Source: Halocafeteria seosinensis (Eukaryota; Sar; Bigyra; Bicosoecida). Taken from it: DNA of 64,000 nucleotides. Positions 53,980 to 64,000 of this stretch are shown one piece after another. The translations under genes were made by a program, and so were the position numbers. Every line of letters begins with the position of its first letter. Position 1 is the stretch's first letter. The DNA lies in contig LVLI01000295.1 in the NCBI GenBank assembly GCA_001687465.1, positions 124,001 to 188,000 on the forward strand. The letters are read 5' to 3'. The notes below the pieces were generated by a model that saw only the letters and a list, made by a program, of their open reading frames with translations, made no database searches and had not been told where the DNA came from.

Positions 53980-56556
53980 ATGCAAGACCAGCTCTATTTT
54001 AAACTTCCAGTATTTTTTCGATGCTACTCCTGTTTCAATGTGAACTATATGGACACGAATAATCGCAGGATTTGTTCTAAAGTTTTATGGTGTTCTTTCC
54101 GCCCGGTCCAGTCAAGTCTTCAGGCTTGCGCCCCCCTGCTAAGTGCCTCGATTCAGAAGCCACATTTATCTGCCGTGTCATGCATTGAATCAAAGGGGGC
54201 TCGAAAATTTGTGCAAGTTTACACCATCGTTTACTCAGACTTCCTCGAAAGACGCAGGTCCACCGCTGGTACTACAACCGGTAGTCTCTCATCTTTTGGT
54301 AACGTTTTGGGCCCCTGCAGCAGCTGCAGTGCAGCTGACACTGGTTATGGAAATGCACGTGTTAATGGTTCTGTGTTTCATTGTGTTAGTGAAACTTACT
54401 GTGCGCCGCTACAGATACGCCGGAAGAAGAGTGGGTTACAATATTCTAGAGGCAATGGTAAGACAGAATGGAAAGGAATACACGCCTCTCGAGTTTCCAC
54501 CTCCACTTCGAGCATTATGCCTAAATACGGCGAAATTCATGGAGCTGGTACTCGAGAGACCAAACATCGTTTTTTGCAATATGTACCGATATACCAAAGT
54601 TCCCAGATGGTATATTTCATGCTTCGATATGGGACCATGCAAAGCGTTTGGAGACTTCGAAATCCCTCTTTGGGATTCTACACAACTCGGAACCGAGAGA
54701 TGGATGCTACAGCACGTACCACATTCGTCGTTTCCTCCACCTCCGTGACAGTCAACCGTGCTGGGGCTTCCTCTCTTCCTTTCCTAAGGACATCCTTTGG
54801 CATTGCGGATAAGACGCTCCGTTGGCTGCTTTTGCTCTTATTTGCCACGTTGGTTTTAATACTCGCTTATGACCGGGGTGGAATGAGTAGGCTGGCTCCA
54901 CATTCGACCAAGGGAAGCGTTTCTACCAGAAATACCAGCACATTCGGTAAAACAACGATTTTTTTGGTTTCCAGTAAGAGTCCAAAATGGCGAGTCTCTA
55001 GGTTGCTCCTGACGTTGCCATTTATTGCCTTGGGCATTCCCACCCCTTGTAGTGAAGGAAGGGATCTGCGAGCGAGTATACAAGACGGAAACGAGACGTG
55101 TTTTAAATTCGTGTCTGGTATGAAACTGTTTGAATTGAAATGTGATGTGTTGGTGTGGGCGACCCATGGCTACAAGAACGACGACTACATCTCCCTTCAG
55201 TCAAACGAGATATTCGATGGTGGGCGAGCAAGGACGAACTTCATTGATTTGGGTAACATTACAGATTTCCTCGGACTATTTGTGATTCACAATGGCGTAG
55301 AGTCATTTGTTGATGCTCCCACAATTCGGAATGTGCACACCAGAAACGGGGAACTCAGATCTGAAGGTGGATTTATCGTTCAAGGGAGCCAAAAATTTTT
55401 TACTGTGAATTCTTGCAGCTCAACTGGGAAAATACAAGGGAACAATGCGGGCGGTATTTGCGGTGCTAATTGTGGCAATTCGGGCGGAGTTGAGATAGTA
55501 GCTTGTTGCTCTACCGGGATTATAGCTGGTAGCGGGGCAGGTGGGATCACTGGACAAAGTATAGGAACCCAAGATGGCATCGTCAACATCAGTCGCTGTC
55601 ATTCCACTGGATATATAAAAGGAACAAGAGCTGGAGGTATTTGTGGGGCGAATGCTGGTCAATATCGGAGTCACGTCCAGATAACACAGTCGTTTTCGAC
55701 GGGAGATATTCTCTCCAGTGCTTCAGAGGGTGGTGGTATTGCAGGTGCTCACCCAGGTGAGCACGGTGGTTTTGTATCAATCGAAGAATGTTATTCTACA
55801 GGAAAAGTATCTGCAGACGATAGCGGGGGTATCAGTGGAGATGATACAGGATTTACCAATGGTGAGGTACACATTAAGGATTGCTACTCAAGAGGGGATA
55901 TTGATGGAGTATTCGCCGGCGGTATTACAGGAGACGATACTGGTGGGAGTGGGGGCAAGGTACTCATTAAAAATACGTACGCGTCCGGAATAGTTCGCGA
56001 CGAAAAGGCAGGTGGGATCGTGGGAAGCATAGAGAGTGGATCCAGTGATACTGTAGTAGTAGAATATTCGGTTTACAACGGGGCTAGTCTCGTTGGCGAC
56101 GACCCCGCGAACCGACTGCAGAGTTCCGGTAACGTGGGCGACCTGAATGAAATCAATGGCCAGTTGTACTGGTATGGAGGTGTTCAAAAGTGGGATGAGA
56201 ATATCTGGGTAGTGCCCAGCGGAAGCGATGAATTGCCAATTCTGCGCTTCCAAATATTTTCACCGTCGCCAGGGCCAGCTTGTTCAGCAACTCCTACAGA
56301 GACCATGTCTTCTTCACCTACAAGGACCATGTCTTCTTCACCTACACAGACCATGTCTCCTTCAACTACACGGACCATGTCTCCTTCACCTACACGGACC
56401 ATGTCTCCTTCACCTACACAAACCATGTCTCCTTCACCTACACAAACCATGTCCCCTTCAGTGTCTGCATCCGCGTCTCCACAGAGTATGAGTACCAAGA
56501 GACACCTACCGGCACGTAGACCAAGACGGGTAACCGGCGCCAGGGAGTCTCCGTAG
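53980..56556 (+). CDS. GLUG-repeat surface protein with Thr/Ser/Pro tail (start uncertain)
   Basis: GLUG repeats are short beta-type units found in bacterial adhesins and in some algal and viral surface proteins. The frame is open from 53980 (first ATG) to 56556. From about 54700 on it looks like a real protein: a membrane segment (LRWLLLLLFATLVLILAYD, about 54810-54870), a second hydrophobic segment (RLLLTLPFIALGIP), then a lumenal or external region. Seven repeats of about 31-33 residues follow (55440-56080), each with 'AGGIxGxxxGxxGxVxIxxCYSTGxI'. The tail has 24-base repeats coding TMSPSPTQ-type octamers. The part before 54700 is doubtful, because another frame (54143-54748) is also long there. 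An ATG at 54700 is the most conservative start. An external adhesin or cell-wall role is inferred. Confidence 0.6.
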   Translation: MQDQLYFKLPVFFRCYSCFNVNYMDTNNRRICSKVLWCSFRPVQSSLQACAPLLSASIQKPHLSAVSCIESKGARKFVQVYTIVYSDFLERRRSTAGTTTGSLSSFGNVLGPCSSCSAADTGYGNARVNGSVFHCVSETYCAPLQIRRKKSGLQYSRGNGKTEWKGIHASRVSTSTSSIMPKYGEIHGAGTRETKHRFLQYVPIYQSSQMVYFMLRYGTMQSVWRLRNPSLGFYTTRNREMDATARTTFVVSSTSVTVNRAGASSLPFLRTSFGIADKTLRWLLLLLFATLVLILAYDRGGMSRLAPHSTKGSVSTRNTSTFGKTTIFLVSSKSPKWRVSRLLLTLPFIALGIPTPCSEGRDLRASIQDGNETCFKFVSGMKLFELKCDVLVWATHGYKNDDYISLQSNEIFDGGRARTNFIDLGNITDFLGLFVIHNGVESFVDAPTIRNVHTRNGELRSEGGFIVQGSQKFFTVNSCSSTGKIQGNNAGGICGANCGNSGGVEIVACCSTGIIAGSGAGGITGQSIGTQDGIVNISRCHSTGYIKGTRAGGICGANAGQYRSHVQITQSFSTGDILSSASEGGGIAGAHPGEHGGFVSIEECYSTGKVSADDSGGISGDDTGFTNGEVHIKDCYSRGDIDGVFAGGITGDDTGGSGGKVLIKNTYASGIVRDEKAGGIVGSIESGSSDTVVVEYSVYNGASLVGDDPANRLQSSGNVGDLNEINGQLYWYGGVQKWDENIWVVPSGSDELPILRFQIFSPSPGPACSATPTETMSSSPTRTMSSSPTQTMSPSTTRTMSPSPTRTMSPSPTQTMSPSPTQTMSPSVSASASPQSMSTKRHLPARRPRRVTGARESP
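56299..56466 (+). repeat. 24-bp minisatellite inside the GLUG protein gene
   Basis: About seven tandem copies of a 24-base unit related to 'accatgtctccttcacctac' plus acag/acgg encode TMS(S/P)SPT(Q/R). Copies differ at a few positions. The run sits in the Thr/Ser/Pro tail, a typical site for length variation. Confidence 0.85.
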
Positions 56557-56787
56557 AAACACTCTATGATCACGACGTATGCCATCAAAATGAAACAGAA
56601 TATCACGTATACTATCACCTATGTCAAACATACTCATCCTCGTGCTATACTCTTCGAATTGACAATCGTTTCATCTTGTCGAACCAGCAAACACTGAATG
56701 TACATTGGGAAGGCGCGGAGCTACACAATAGTTACATGAGACACAAGAAATTCCGGATAGTTTGAGAGGAGACAAAAAGGGTGTTGA

Positions 56788-59700
56788 TTATGTTCCCTCG
56801 GGGATATCTTCCTCAATTTCATCTTCATCCTCCTCATCTCGAAGCTCTTCACCGACGGCCTCGGACACTGCTTGGAGATACTCGGACTCAATGAAAGGCT
56901 CCAACGGAATGCTATTTTGTTGCATTTCCTTTATGGTCTCGTGGGCTCGCTCCATGTTTCCTTGCTGAACATGATGAGCCACCATTAGAGCGTATACGTC
57001 ACCCGCTCGTACGGCCTCTTCCAGTTCGTCCTTGTTCAACAAACGTTCACATATTTGCAGCATCTTATCTGGGTCAGAACTCTGGGCATTCACGGCCTGT
57101 GACGACACGTAACGAACAATTGACACGTCGTGTTACAATGGGAGGAATAGGACCGCATACGAGTGAGTAATAGAATACAAGCGACATAGTATCTTACCTT
57201 AACGTACTCATCTACCGTATCTATCCGAGATTCAAGGTCTGCCACCCTGCTGTCCTTGTTCTCAGATTTCATCTTGTTGGCATATTTCAAAGCCTCTTTC
57301 AATGCCTTCAGGGCTTTTGAATAGTTGCGATATTCATCAATCTCTACGGAAGAACAAGCATCGAAAAAGTTTGACAATTGTTCGTAGGCTCGAGCTTTGC
57401 TATAGAACGATATAATGTTTTTGACTATCTCCGGTTCTTCGCTCCAATTCAGACCCTGTAAATAGTTGGCTGCTAGGACATAAATTTCTTTGCTCCTGCT
57501 CACGTTCGCGAAGAAGACGATTTTTTCTGTATCGCCACTCTTGAGCAGAGATCTCATTGCAAGGTTCTTATCCCCGGCTTGTGTATATTTCTTGGTAGCC
57601 AGATGAAACGACCCTTGCTTTTCACAAACATCTGCTATGTCCAATAGTAGCCGATTCCTCCTCTCTTTGTATTCCTCGGTAGCAGGTGATCCATCCGGGG
57701 GTGTCTTCGGCAACGTCATTGCGTCTGCTAGTTCTTCTGTTATCTTTACCCGGTGTTGAGAACATAGCTGCAGCGCCTTTTCGAACTGCCCAGCCGACGC
57801 TAACAAATTTACTGCTTTACTGTACTGGGAATGTTCTAAGAAGAAATCGGCACATTTCTGTAGCACTTCAGACGAGGCTTCGTCTTTTCCTTCACCTGTT
57901 CAATGTGACAAAGTCCTCTGTGAGGCAAATTCTTAATGCAGAATAGTGCATAGGAGGAGTAACTCACCAGCACTCAGGTCATCAGCTATTGATTGTAAGT
58001 CTTCATATAGCTGAAACCGAAAGCACAAATCAAGCGCTTTCCCCAGAGAGCCACTGCGATGATACAGTTGCACAGCTTTTTCGGCAAGCCCTTTGTCTTC
58101 AAAGTATCTGCAAACTTCTAGCTCAGTAAAGAATACACATGACGGTTCGCAAGCATACAGCGACTTACCTTGCTGCTTCTTTCATCACGGGACTTGTTCC
58201 CTGAAGAGCCAGAGTAACCAGCTGATCATCCTCTCCAGCGTCTTTGGCTAGTCTCACGGCGTGATTATACCGACCACTGCAGGCATAAAAGGACCAACGA
58301 GAAACCGCGCTGCATGATTGAATGCAACAAAATCAAACGCGAACAACGAACCTTTTCTCAAAGAAAAATAACGCGTCCCTTGTGTTTCCCTGTGCCTCGT
58401 GGTGCCGAGCTAGGTGGTATGCAGCAGCTTTATCGTCAGTCTCCAAGACGAGCTCTCTAGCATCATGCAGACGTTCCTGGTGGCACATAATCCGTACCAG
58501 GTCCTTTATAGCGGAAGCCTGTAGAGACTTTATATCAGCATATATTTGCATGAGTTTGCGGAAGGGTACATATTGCCTACCTCCCGATAGAACTCAATTG
58601 CATCATCGAAGTTACCCTGAGATTCGAGATATTGGGCCCACCATGTGTATAAATCGTTTGAGCCCGACCCTCTAACATATTGCTCAAGATCGGCAACGTT
58701 GCCTGAGTTTACTAGCATTCTAGGGACTTCCCTACTGCGAAGATACCGTCAACATGGAAAGGACAAGGATTAGGAGTGCGCACAGGCAAGGTAAATCGAA
58801 TCCTTCTAACGTACAAATGGGTATCCGACGCCTCATAATGCTCAATCGCTTCTCCTATGCGTCCCATTGATTCCAAGAACTTTGCATAAGAAAAATGAGT
58901 GTCAGACAAATGGATCCGATCCCTGTTCTTCGCTATATTTAATGCTTTTTCCCATTCTCCCGATTGCTGCAAAAAAATCGATGCATTGCCGCAGGAAGCA
59001 TTCATCCTTTAGAGAGTCACATACCTGGTATAACTTGTTTAACAGGTCCCATCTATGGCAAGAGGAATATAGACGCGCTGCGTCCGCTAAAAGCCCAAGT
59101 TGTACAGCTACCATCGCTATGGCAGCCTCCGGTTCAGGTTCACGCTCTCGGACAGCATGCAGCGCTCTTACTCCTCGCAGATGTCCCATGTTGCTTAAGC
59201 AGATCTGGATACCCCAGTCGTCATCGTTAGTAACCACGGAAATTGTCAGTTATACGACAGTTGCTTACCTCTGCCACGTCCAGCCGCTTGCTCTTCACGC
59301 ATGTAAATGCCATATTGTGCCATACATGAGGACTGTCAATCGTTTTAACGGCGCGATGTGCCGCATCCATGTTACCTGTACATCGACCATATGTGATCAT
59401 CAGATGCATAGGTATGATGTTTTCTTGTTGAACAACGAACCCTTAGCTAATTCGTATGAAAAGTTTATAATTGCCGTTTTGGTCTCTTCATCGCAATCTT
59501 CGATACCAGAGAAATCTCGCAGCGGGACGTTGTCAAAACCCGCTGAATAGAGAAAAAGTCACAATATCTCGATCAGAGTTTTCTTCAGTGGAACAGAGCA
59601 AACAGGCTGACATACCATTATCACCAGGACGCAACGTCATTGTCACATATGGTACATAGAGCCCTAAAAGTCCGGTATGCTGCGTATCCATGGAGAGCGC

Positions 59701-62019
59701 ATCATGCAAACTGATGCCCCCTTCAATATCGGCATGGCAAAAAAATGTGAGCACCTGAGTAGATTTGCATGGTCGGTCGGTCATTGATGGGAACTGACAT
59801 ATTTCAAGCAACTAAACAAACAAACACTTACCTCCAGGGGTGAATCTTCTCCAGATTCCTTCTGCTCTTCTTCAGCACTAGCTAAAGCGTCACCAAGTCT
59901 CTCGGTTTGGACTGCTAGAAGCTTTGGTTCTGTTTGGTCCCATGTATGATGGATGGGGAGCCGGCTTTGAGACAACTTATGGGAATAAACAACATCACTG
60001 TCTCCATCATAGACAAATATTTTCGAAGCGATTACAAGGTTGTTCCCCATTTCATTCTCATTGGCTCCCGAGTCGTCCTGCCTGGTGGCGGCAACCATTG
60101 AGACTCGTTGCCCATCGCAACTGCACTGTATACTTAACATCTCTCCCAATGAATTACCTGTTTTTGGATCTTGGAAGAAACCTTCATGAATGCGTGTTGG
60201 CGCTTCCGCGTCTATATCGTAAACAAAAATTCTACCATTGGATGTTGAAATAGCCATATACTTCGAGTTTTTTGCTAGACACTGAGGCGCCCCATCCATC
60301 TCACTAAGTTGAATTCGGTCCTTTACGTTCCCTTGCAAATCCATGGCTACAACTTGGTTATCACTCTTGATTGCGGCAAAGATAGTATCGGCATAAATAA
60401 TGAAGGCGCTGCATTTGACGTCAAGGGTGGAGACCAATTTCGCATTCAGCATCCCAGGCTCTGGAGTATCGAGCTCGTAGACCTCGGCTCCAAATCCACT
60501 CCATACGATGATGTGTCTGGCGGAGCAATCAATTCCTTTCACGATTTTCCCTGTTCCTAATGTGATGTTTTCTTCGTCTCCTACAGAAATAACTACTTCT
60601 TTGATCGCACTTTGCATGACCTTAACTTTGCGATAGAACGCCCTTCGGACCTCCGCTTCACTCCATATTGAGACGCTTGTTTCAGTGTTTCCTGTCAGTA
60701 TAGACTTACTAGGGCACCAATCAAGCGAGTGAACAGGGGTCTTTTGTTCAGTGGTAACGACTTCAATGAGACTCCAGTCTTTCTCACTCGATGGGTTGGG
60801 AGCCTTGCTGGTTGTACTTTCAGGGCTACTCGACGATTGTGAGCGCTGTTCTTGGCGGTTGGCAGCGCCTAGATATCTCCATAATACTATTTTCCCTTCA
60901 GCAGTTCCCACCGAGAGAATACTCTTCAGGGGATTAAAGGCAATGCAGTTGACCTTGTCAGCTTTTGATACCCCATGCGATCCGAGGGAGGAGAGTTTGA
61001 TTCCATAGTTTTCTTCCCCGAAGACATCCCAAATTCGCACTTGACCCTCTTCGTCTGATATGGTTGCCAGCAGTCCGGGGCCAACGGAGGCAGCCTGCTT
61101 GATACCCTTGCTTGATTTTACAGATATCTTAGCTCGTAACAGAGTACTCAGCGTGCCGTCAGTAGCTACTTGGAGCTGAGTCATTAGCAGATTTCTCGTG
61201 ATGATAGTCAATCTCCCACTACTCGGAAAGTACTCCATTACATCGATAGGCGACGTCAAATTTGTCAGCACGTCGACGCAGGTACCCATGTCATCCGTGT
61301 AGAAGACGATACCCGTATCTCCACCGATTAGCATCGACGTAAGTCTAGCAGACATGCCCGCACTAGTAGCGTCCATTCCTTGGTCGTGTTCATCTCCTAG
61401 GACCGTCACACCGATGAACGCACACTGTGTGATAGCCCCACTCTTTTGGTAATGTTGGAGCAGTGCAGGCCTCATTCGGGTGTCAAGTTTCCATATCGCC
61501 GCCGTCCCATGTTCATCTCCCGTTACCAGCCGCTCTCCGTCAGGACTCCATTTTATGAGCGAAATGGCTCCCGTGTGTATAGAGGTATCATCTGAGGCTG
61601 TAAAATCGTTTGCATCCACGCTCGTAATGGTACCTGCATATCAAACAATCGTGTGTGTAATGAGCCGAGCCGAGTAGCGAGCGCGGGCTGCTGAAGCCAG
61701 TAGAAGGGGCCAAGAACGTACCGTTCGACCATCCAATCGTGAGAACCAGCTTGGAGGGATGCCATACTAACTTGGTTGGAATCGAGGCTCGTTCCACCGC
61801 GTTCGGGAGTTCATCACCCTGTGTATGACACGATGCATGGATGATGCTGGAAGGCCATAACAAGATAATTGGCAGCATACATGTACATACCTCCTCAGAA
61901 TAAAATCTCACTCCATCATCGTACGAGACGGCCGCTAGAGGCTCTGTATCGCAGATAGCGCATGTTAACGGCGGCTTCCCCTCCGGATGAGGCTCGCATT
62001 GGAAGCTAAAATACGACAT
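56788..62019 (-). CDS. IFT140: Intraflagellar transport protein 140 (IFT-A)
   Basis: IFT140 is a core subunit of IFT-A, which carries out retrograde transport in cilia and delivers membrane proteins. The ATG at 62019 begins '[19 protein letters not shown]', matching the first strand of the WD40 propellers. WD-type repeats fill about 61700-59850, with '[20 protein letters not shown]', '[20 protein letters not shown]', '[13 protein letters not shown]' and '[20 protein letters not shown]'. The C-terminal half is a TPR solenoid over about eight to ten short exons, for example '[20 protein letters not shown]', '[19 protein letters not shown]', '[19 protein letters not shown]' and '[20 protein letters not shown]'. 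It ends in an acidic tail ([14 protein letters not shown]). The order and the specific match of the N-terminal repeats separate it from IFT122, IFT172 and WDR35. About 1,400 residues, the usual size. Exact exon limits were not all resolved. Confidence 0.92.
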
Positions 62020-62292
62020 TTCCAGACTTTATTTCGTCCCAGCGCCAATCATCCACAGTAGACAAGACAATTGAGCAGCTGTCTAAGAAAGGAGCAGGCG
62101 AATTAATCCAAGGTCTATGGAGCATAAAGGGACTGCTTAACGCCCTCCTCTTGGCTCGCGCCCCAACTTCAAGGAACGCTGAATTGATGAATGCTACACC
62201 ATATAACTCTCCCAGAGCTGCGTGCATGCCATGAGGGTAATGTGAATTGTTTTCGTGTTTAGTCGTGTCCGAATGTACAGACAAATGGAGAA

Positions 62293-63394
62293 ATGACGAT
62301 TCGACGTCGTGCACCATTCAGCAATCGGTCATTGTATCTGTACAATGAGGAACATGTCGAGTTCGATGGCATTAAGAATAAGTCCATTCGGACAGGGTAT
62401 AGGTGGAAATACTCGTTACAAGAGACTCTATTGAGCTTGTTTGTCCTTCATAATGACACGTGGAACATATGGACCCATCTGCTGGCGTTTATATGCTTCC
62501 TATTCCTCATGGCCAAACTCCCCGCAGGTGAGCACTTCTGGATATTGTGTCTATCTCGTAAATAGGGGAAAAAAAAATGTGGAATGGTTCTTGTTTTTCT
62601 TCGCAGAGCTTCCCGAATCGGCATCTGGGTTTGATACCGCGGTATTCTCGTTCTACATAGCGACCGCGCAAGTGTGCTTCTTCCTCAGCGCCAGTTACCA
62701 TTTGCTGCGATGCATCAGTCCGAAGTTTTACACATTATGGTACACGTTGGATCTGACGGGAATATGCTGTCTTATAGTGGGCAGCTACATCATTGGAGTC
62801 TATAATGCGTTCTATTGTGACCAATTCATGGCCGCCGTGTATTTGGGCACCCTCGGCACATTTATCGCTGTTACAATGCTTTTCACATTGCATCCGAAAT
62901 ACAGAGGTGTAGAGTACGATAACTTTCGAGTAGCATCTTTAAGTGGTGCTGTAACATTTGGCATTGTGCCGAGTATCCATTGGCTGATTCGCTGTCAATC
63001 GGAGAAATGCCCATTCTCCTTGATTTGGCCCCTCATTGCAATGTAAGTGAGGATAGGTTTCTAACGTTCTTGTCGTATTTCTCAGATTATATGAGCCGCC
63101 CAGGTTTTTGTGTTATGGGATTGGTTTCGCCTTTTTTGCCACTGGCTTCCCTGAGGCATACTTCCCCGGTTGGTTTGACTTGCACTTGTCAAGTCATCAA
63201 TGGGTACGTGCCACAAATTGGCCACGTTCATCTACATGAAACGCTGAATTGTTGCTGCATATGGAAATTTTTGTACTTGATCCCTGCAGTGGCATATTAT
63301 GGTATTCTTAGCTGCATTCATATGGACTTTTGGTATGCGCGATTACTTTATTTGGCGTCTAAGTCATCATGAGGCCTGTCGACAGCCCACCTGA
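62293..63394 (+). CDS. PAQR (adiponectin/progestin receptor, hemolysin-III-like) membrane protein
   Basis: PAQR proteins are seven-helix membrane proteins; several are zinc-dependent ceramidases or lipid sensors. Four exons (62293-62527, 62607-63042, 63086-63203, 63290-63394) join in phase to 297 residues. The motifs are complete: 'LFVLHNDTWNIWTHLLAFI', the zinc-site 'FFLSASYHLLRCISPKFYTL', 'LDLTGICCLIVGSY', and 'PEAYFPGWFDLHLSSHQW' with the last His pair. 'WHIMVFLAAFIW' begins the last helix. The three metal-ligand histidines (SASYH, and the SHQWWH pair) are present. It diverges from IFT140 with only 273 bases between starts. The substrate is unknown. Confidence 0.92.
63177..63202 (+). repeat. 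26-base exact repeat, copy 1 (end of PAQR exon 3)
   Basis: The 26 bases starting gacttgcacttgtcaagtca lie at the 3' end of PAQR exon 3, up to the splice donor. An identical copy is at 63852-63877. At this copy they encode the metal-site segment DLHLSSHQ. Confidence 0.9.
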
Positions 63395-63683
63395 AGGAAG
63401 TGCAAGTGTGCCTCGCTACACACAAAACTATATGTCCACCATCACCCGACTGCTAAGGTACGAGAATGGCAGATATAGAAAGTACAAAGTGGACTCGCGG
63501 TGAGAAGTTGATTGATTGAAGACACTCTAGCGGTACCGCGAACTTAAAAGTCTTCCTCAGCAGGTCTGGAAATTCCGGTTGTTTCGCAGCGCTACCGGGA
63601 AGAGCATAAACAAAACTTGCATACACAGGACACACAGGTGGTAAAGTGGAGGATAAAAGTACCTTTGACTTCAATTGATCCAC

Positions 63684-64000
63684 ATGAATATTGCGTTACA
63701 TGCTCCCGAATTAGTCGAGAAACATATAGAAGGTAACGAGGCTTCATGCTGCGCAATATGAGCTAGGGATCAAAATGGGGAAAACTTGCTTCACTTAGCT
63801 GCTCGCGTGGGATCTATTAAGTGTCTAGAAACTATAGTGGTGCGACTGGTCGACTTGCACTTGTCAAGTCATCAATGCGTATGTTCAGTCTGGTCTTTCT
63901 GCTGAGTTTGTTTATAATGGTCTATATAAAATTGTTCACATTCTCCACAATCTACTTTATCTTTCATTACACCAATCAAAACTAGCAACGCTCTTAGTGT
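63684..64000 (+). CDS. Ankyrin-repeat protein, 5' end only
   Basis: The frame from ATG 63684 reads 'MNIALHAPELVEKHIE', then, after a proposed short intron (about 63733-63763), 'RDQNGENLLHLAARVGSIK' and 'CLETIV', a clear ankyrin helix pair. A second proposed intron (about 63840-63888, 49 nt) contains the 26-base copy of the PAQR exon end. Beyond it the frame stays open to the right edge ('SGLSAEFVYNGLYKIVHIL'). The first intron would be only about 31 nt, so the exact joins are tentative. The rest of the gene lies outside the window. The partner and function are unknown. Confidence 0.5.
63852..63877 (+). repeat. 26-base exact repeat, copy 2 (in ankyrin gene intron)
   Basis: This is identical to 63177-63202, and the flanks are also alike (tggt before it; gtatgt after it against gtacgt). 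If the ankyrin exon model is right it lies inside an intron. Confidence 0.85.

Overview
This window looks like nuclear DNA from a ciliated, unicellular eukaryote. Genes are packed about 0.05-1 kb apart on both strands. Introns are mostly 50-80 nt with GT..AG ends, though several proposed ones are only 30-50 nt. The products are eukaryotic throughout: IFT140, a coiled-coil protein like those of outer-dynein-arm docking, gamma-tubulin complex component 2, the OST48 subunit of oligosaccharyltransferase, a YEATS reader and a histone fold. A CPSF30 with a YTH domain, GCC2/GCC3-type cysteine modules, GLUG repeats and a 'TPYGxG' module suggest an algal or protist lineage, but the sequence does not fix the phylum. 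There are no bacterial operons, rRNA or CRISPR arrays, and I recognise no tRNA.

Layout. 0-5.7 kb: a TMEM63/OSCA-like channel cut by the left edge, then a coiled-coil protein. 5.7-12 kb: a secreted carboxylesterase, an unrecognised gene, a GAS41/YEATS4 protein and an ER MRH-domain protein. 12.9-24.6 kb: an F-box/JmjC protein, a DDX21-like helicase, a DHH phosphoesterase, a tail-anchored TPR protein with two TPYG modules, a stomatin-like protein and two unrecognised genes. 25-30 kb: a polytopic membrane protein with four WW domains, then a broken leucine-rich-repeat gene. 30.2-46.4 kb: GCP2, a 1,760-residue acidic nuclear protein, a WWE-like/histone-fold fusion, OST48 and CPSF30-YTH. 46.8-51.7 kb: a small secreted protein, an MscS channel with an EF-hand-like loop, and an AKTIP/FTS-like E2 variant. 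51.7-56.6 kb: a gene-poor, repeat-bearing stretch and a GLUG-repeat surface protein. 56.8-64 kb: IFT140, a PAQR receptor-like protein and the start of an ankyrin gene.

Themes. Several genes serve cilia and microtubules (IFT140, docking-like coiled coil, GCP2), the secretory pathway (OST48, MRH protein, carboxylesterase) and chromatin or RNA (YEATS, JmjC, WWE/histone fold, CPSF30-YTH, DDX21-like). They are interspersed rather than arranged as a system. The most unusual objects are domain combinations: WWE-like plus CHRAC/POLE4-type histone fold; CCCH plus YTH plus a probable DCD domain plus an RS tail; and a membrane protein with an intracellular WW array. Exon joins given as exact were checked by reading phase; the others are approximate.
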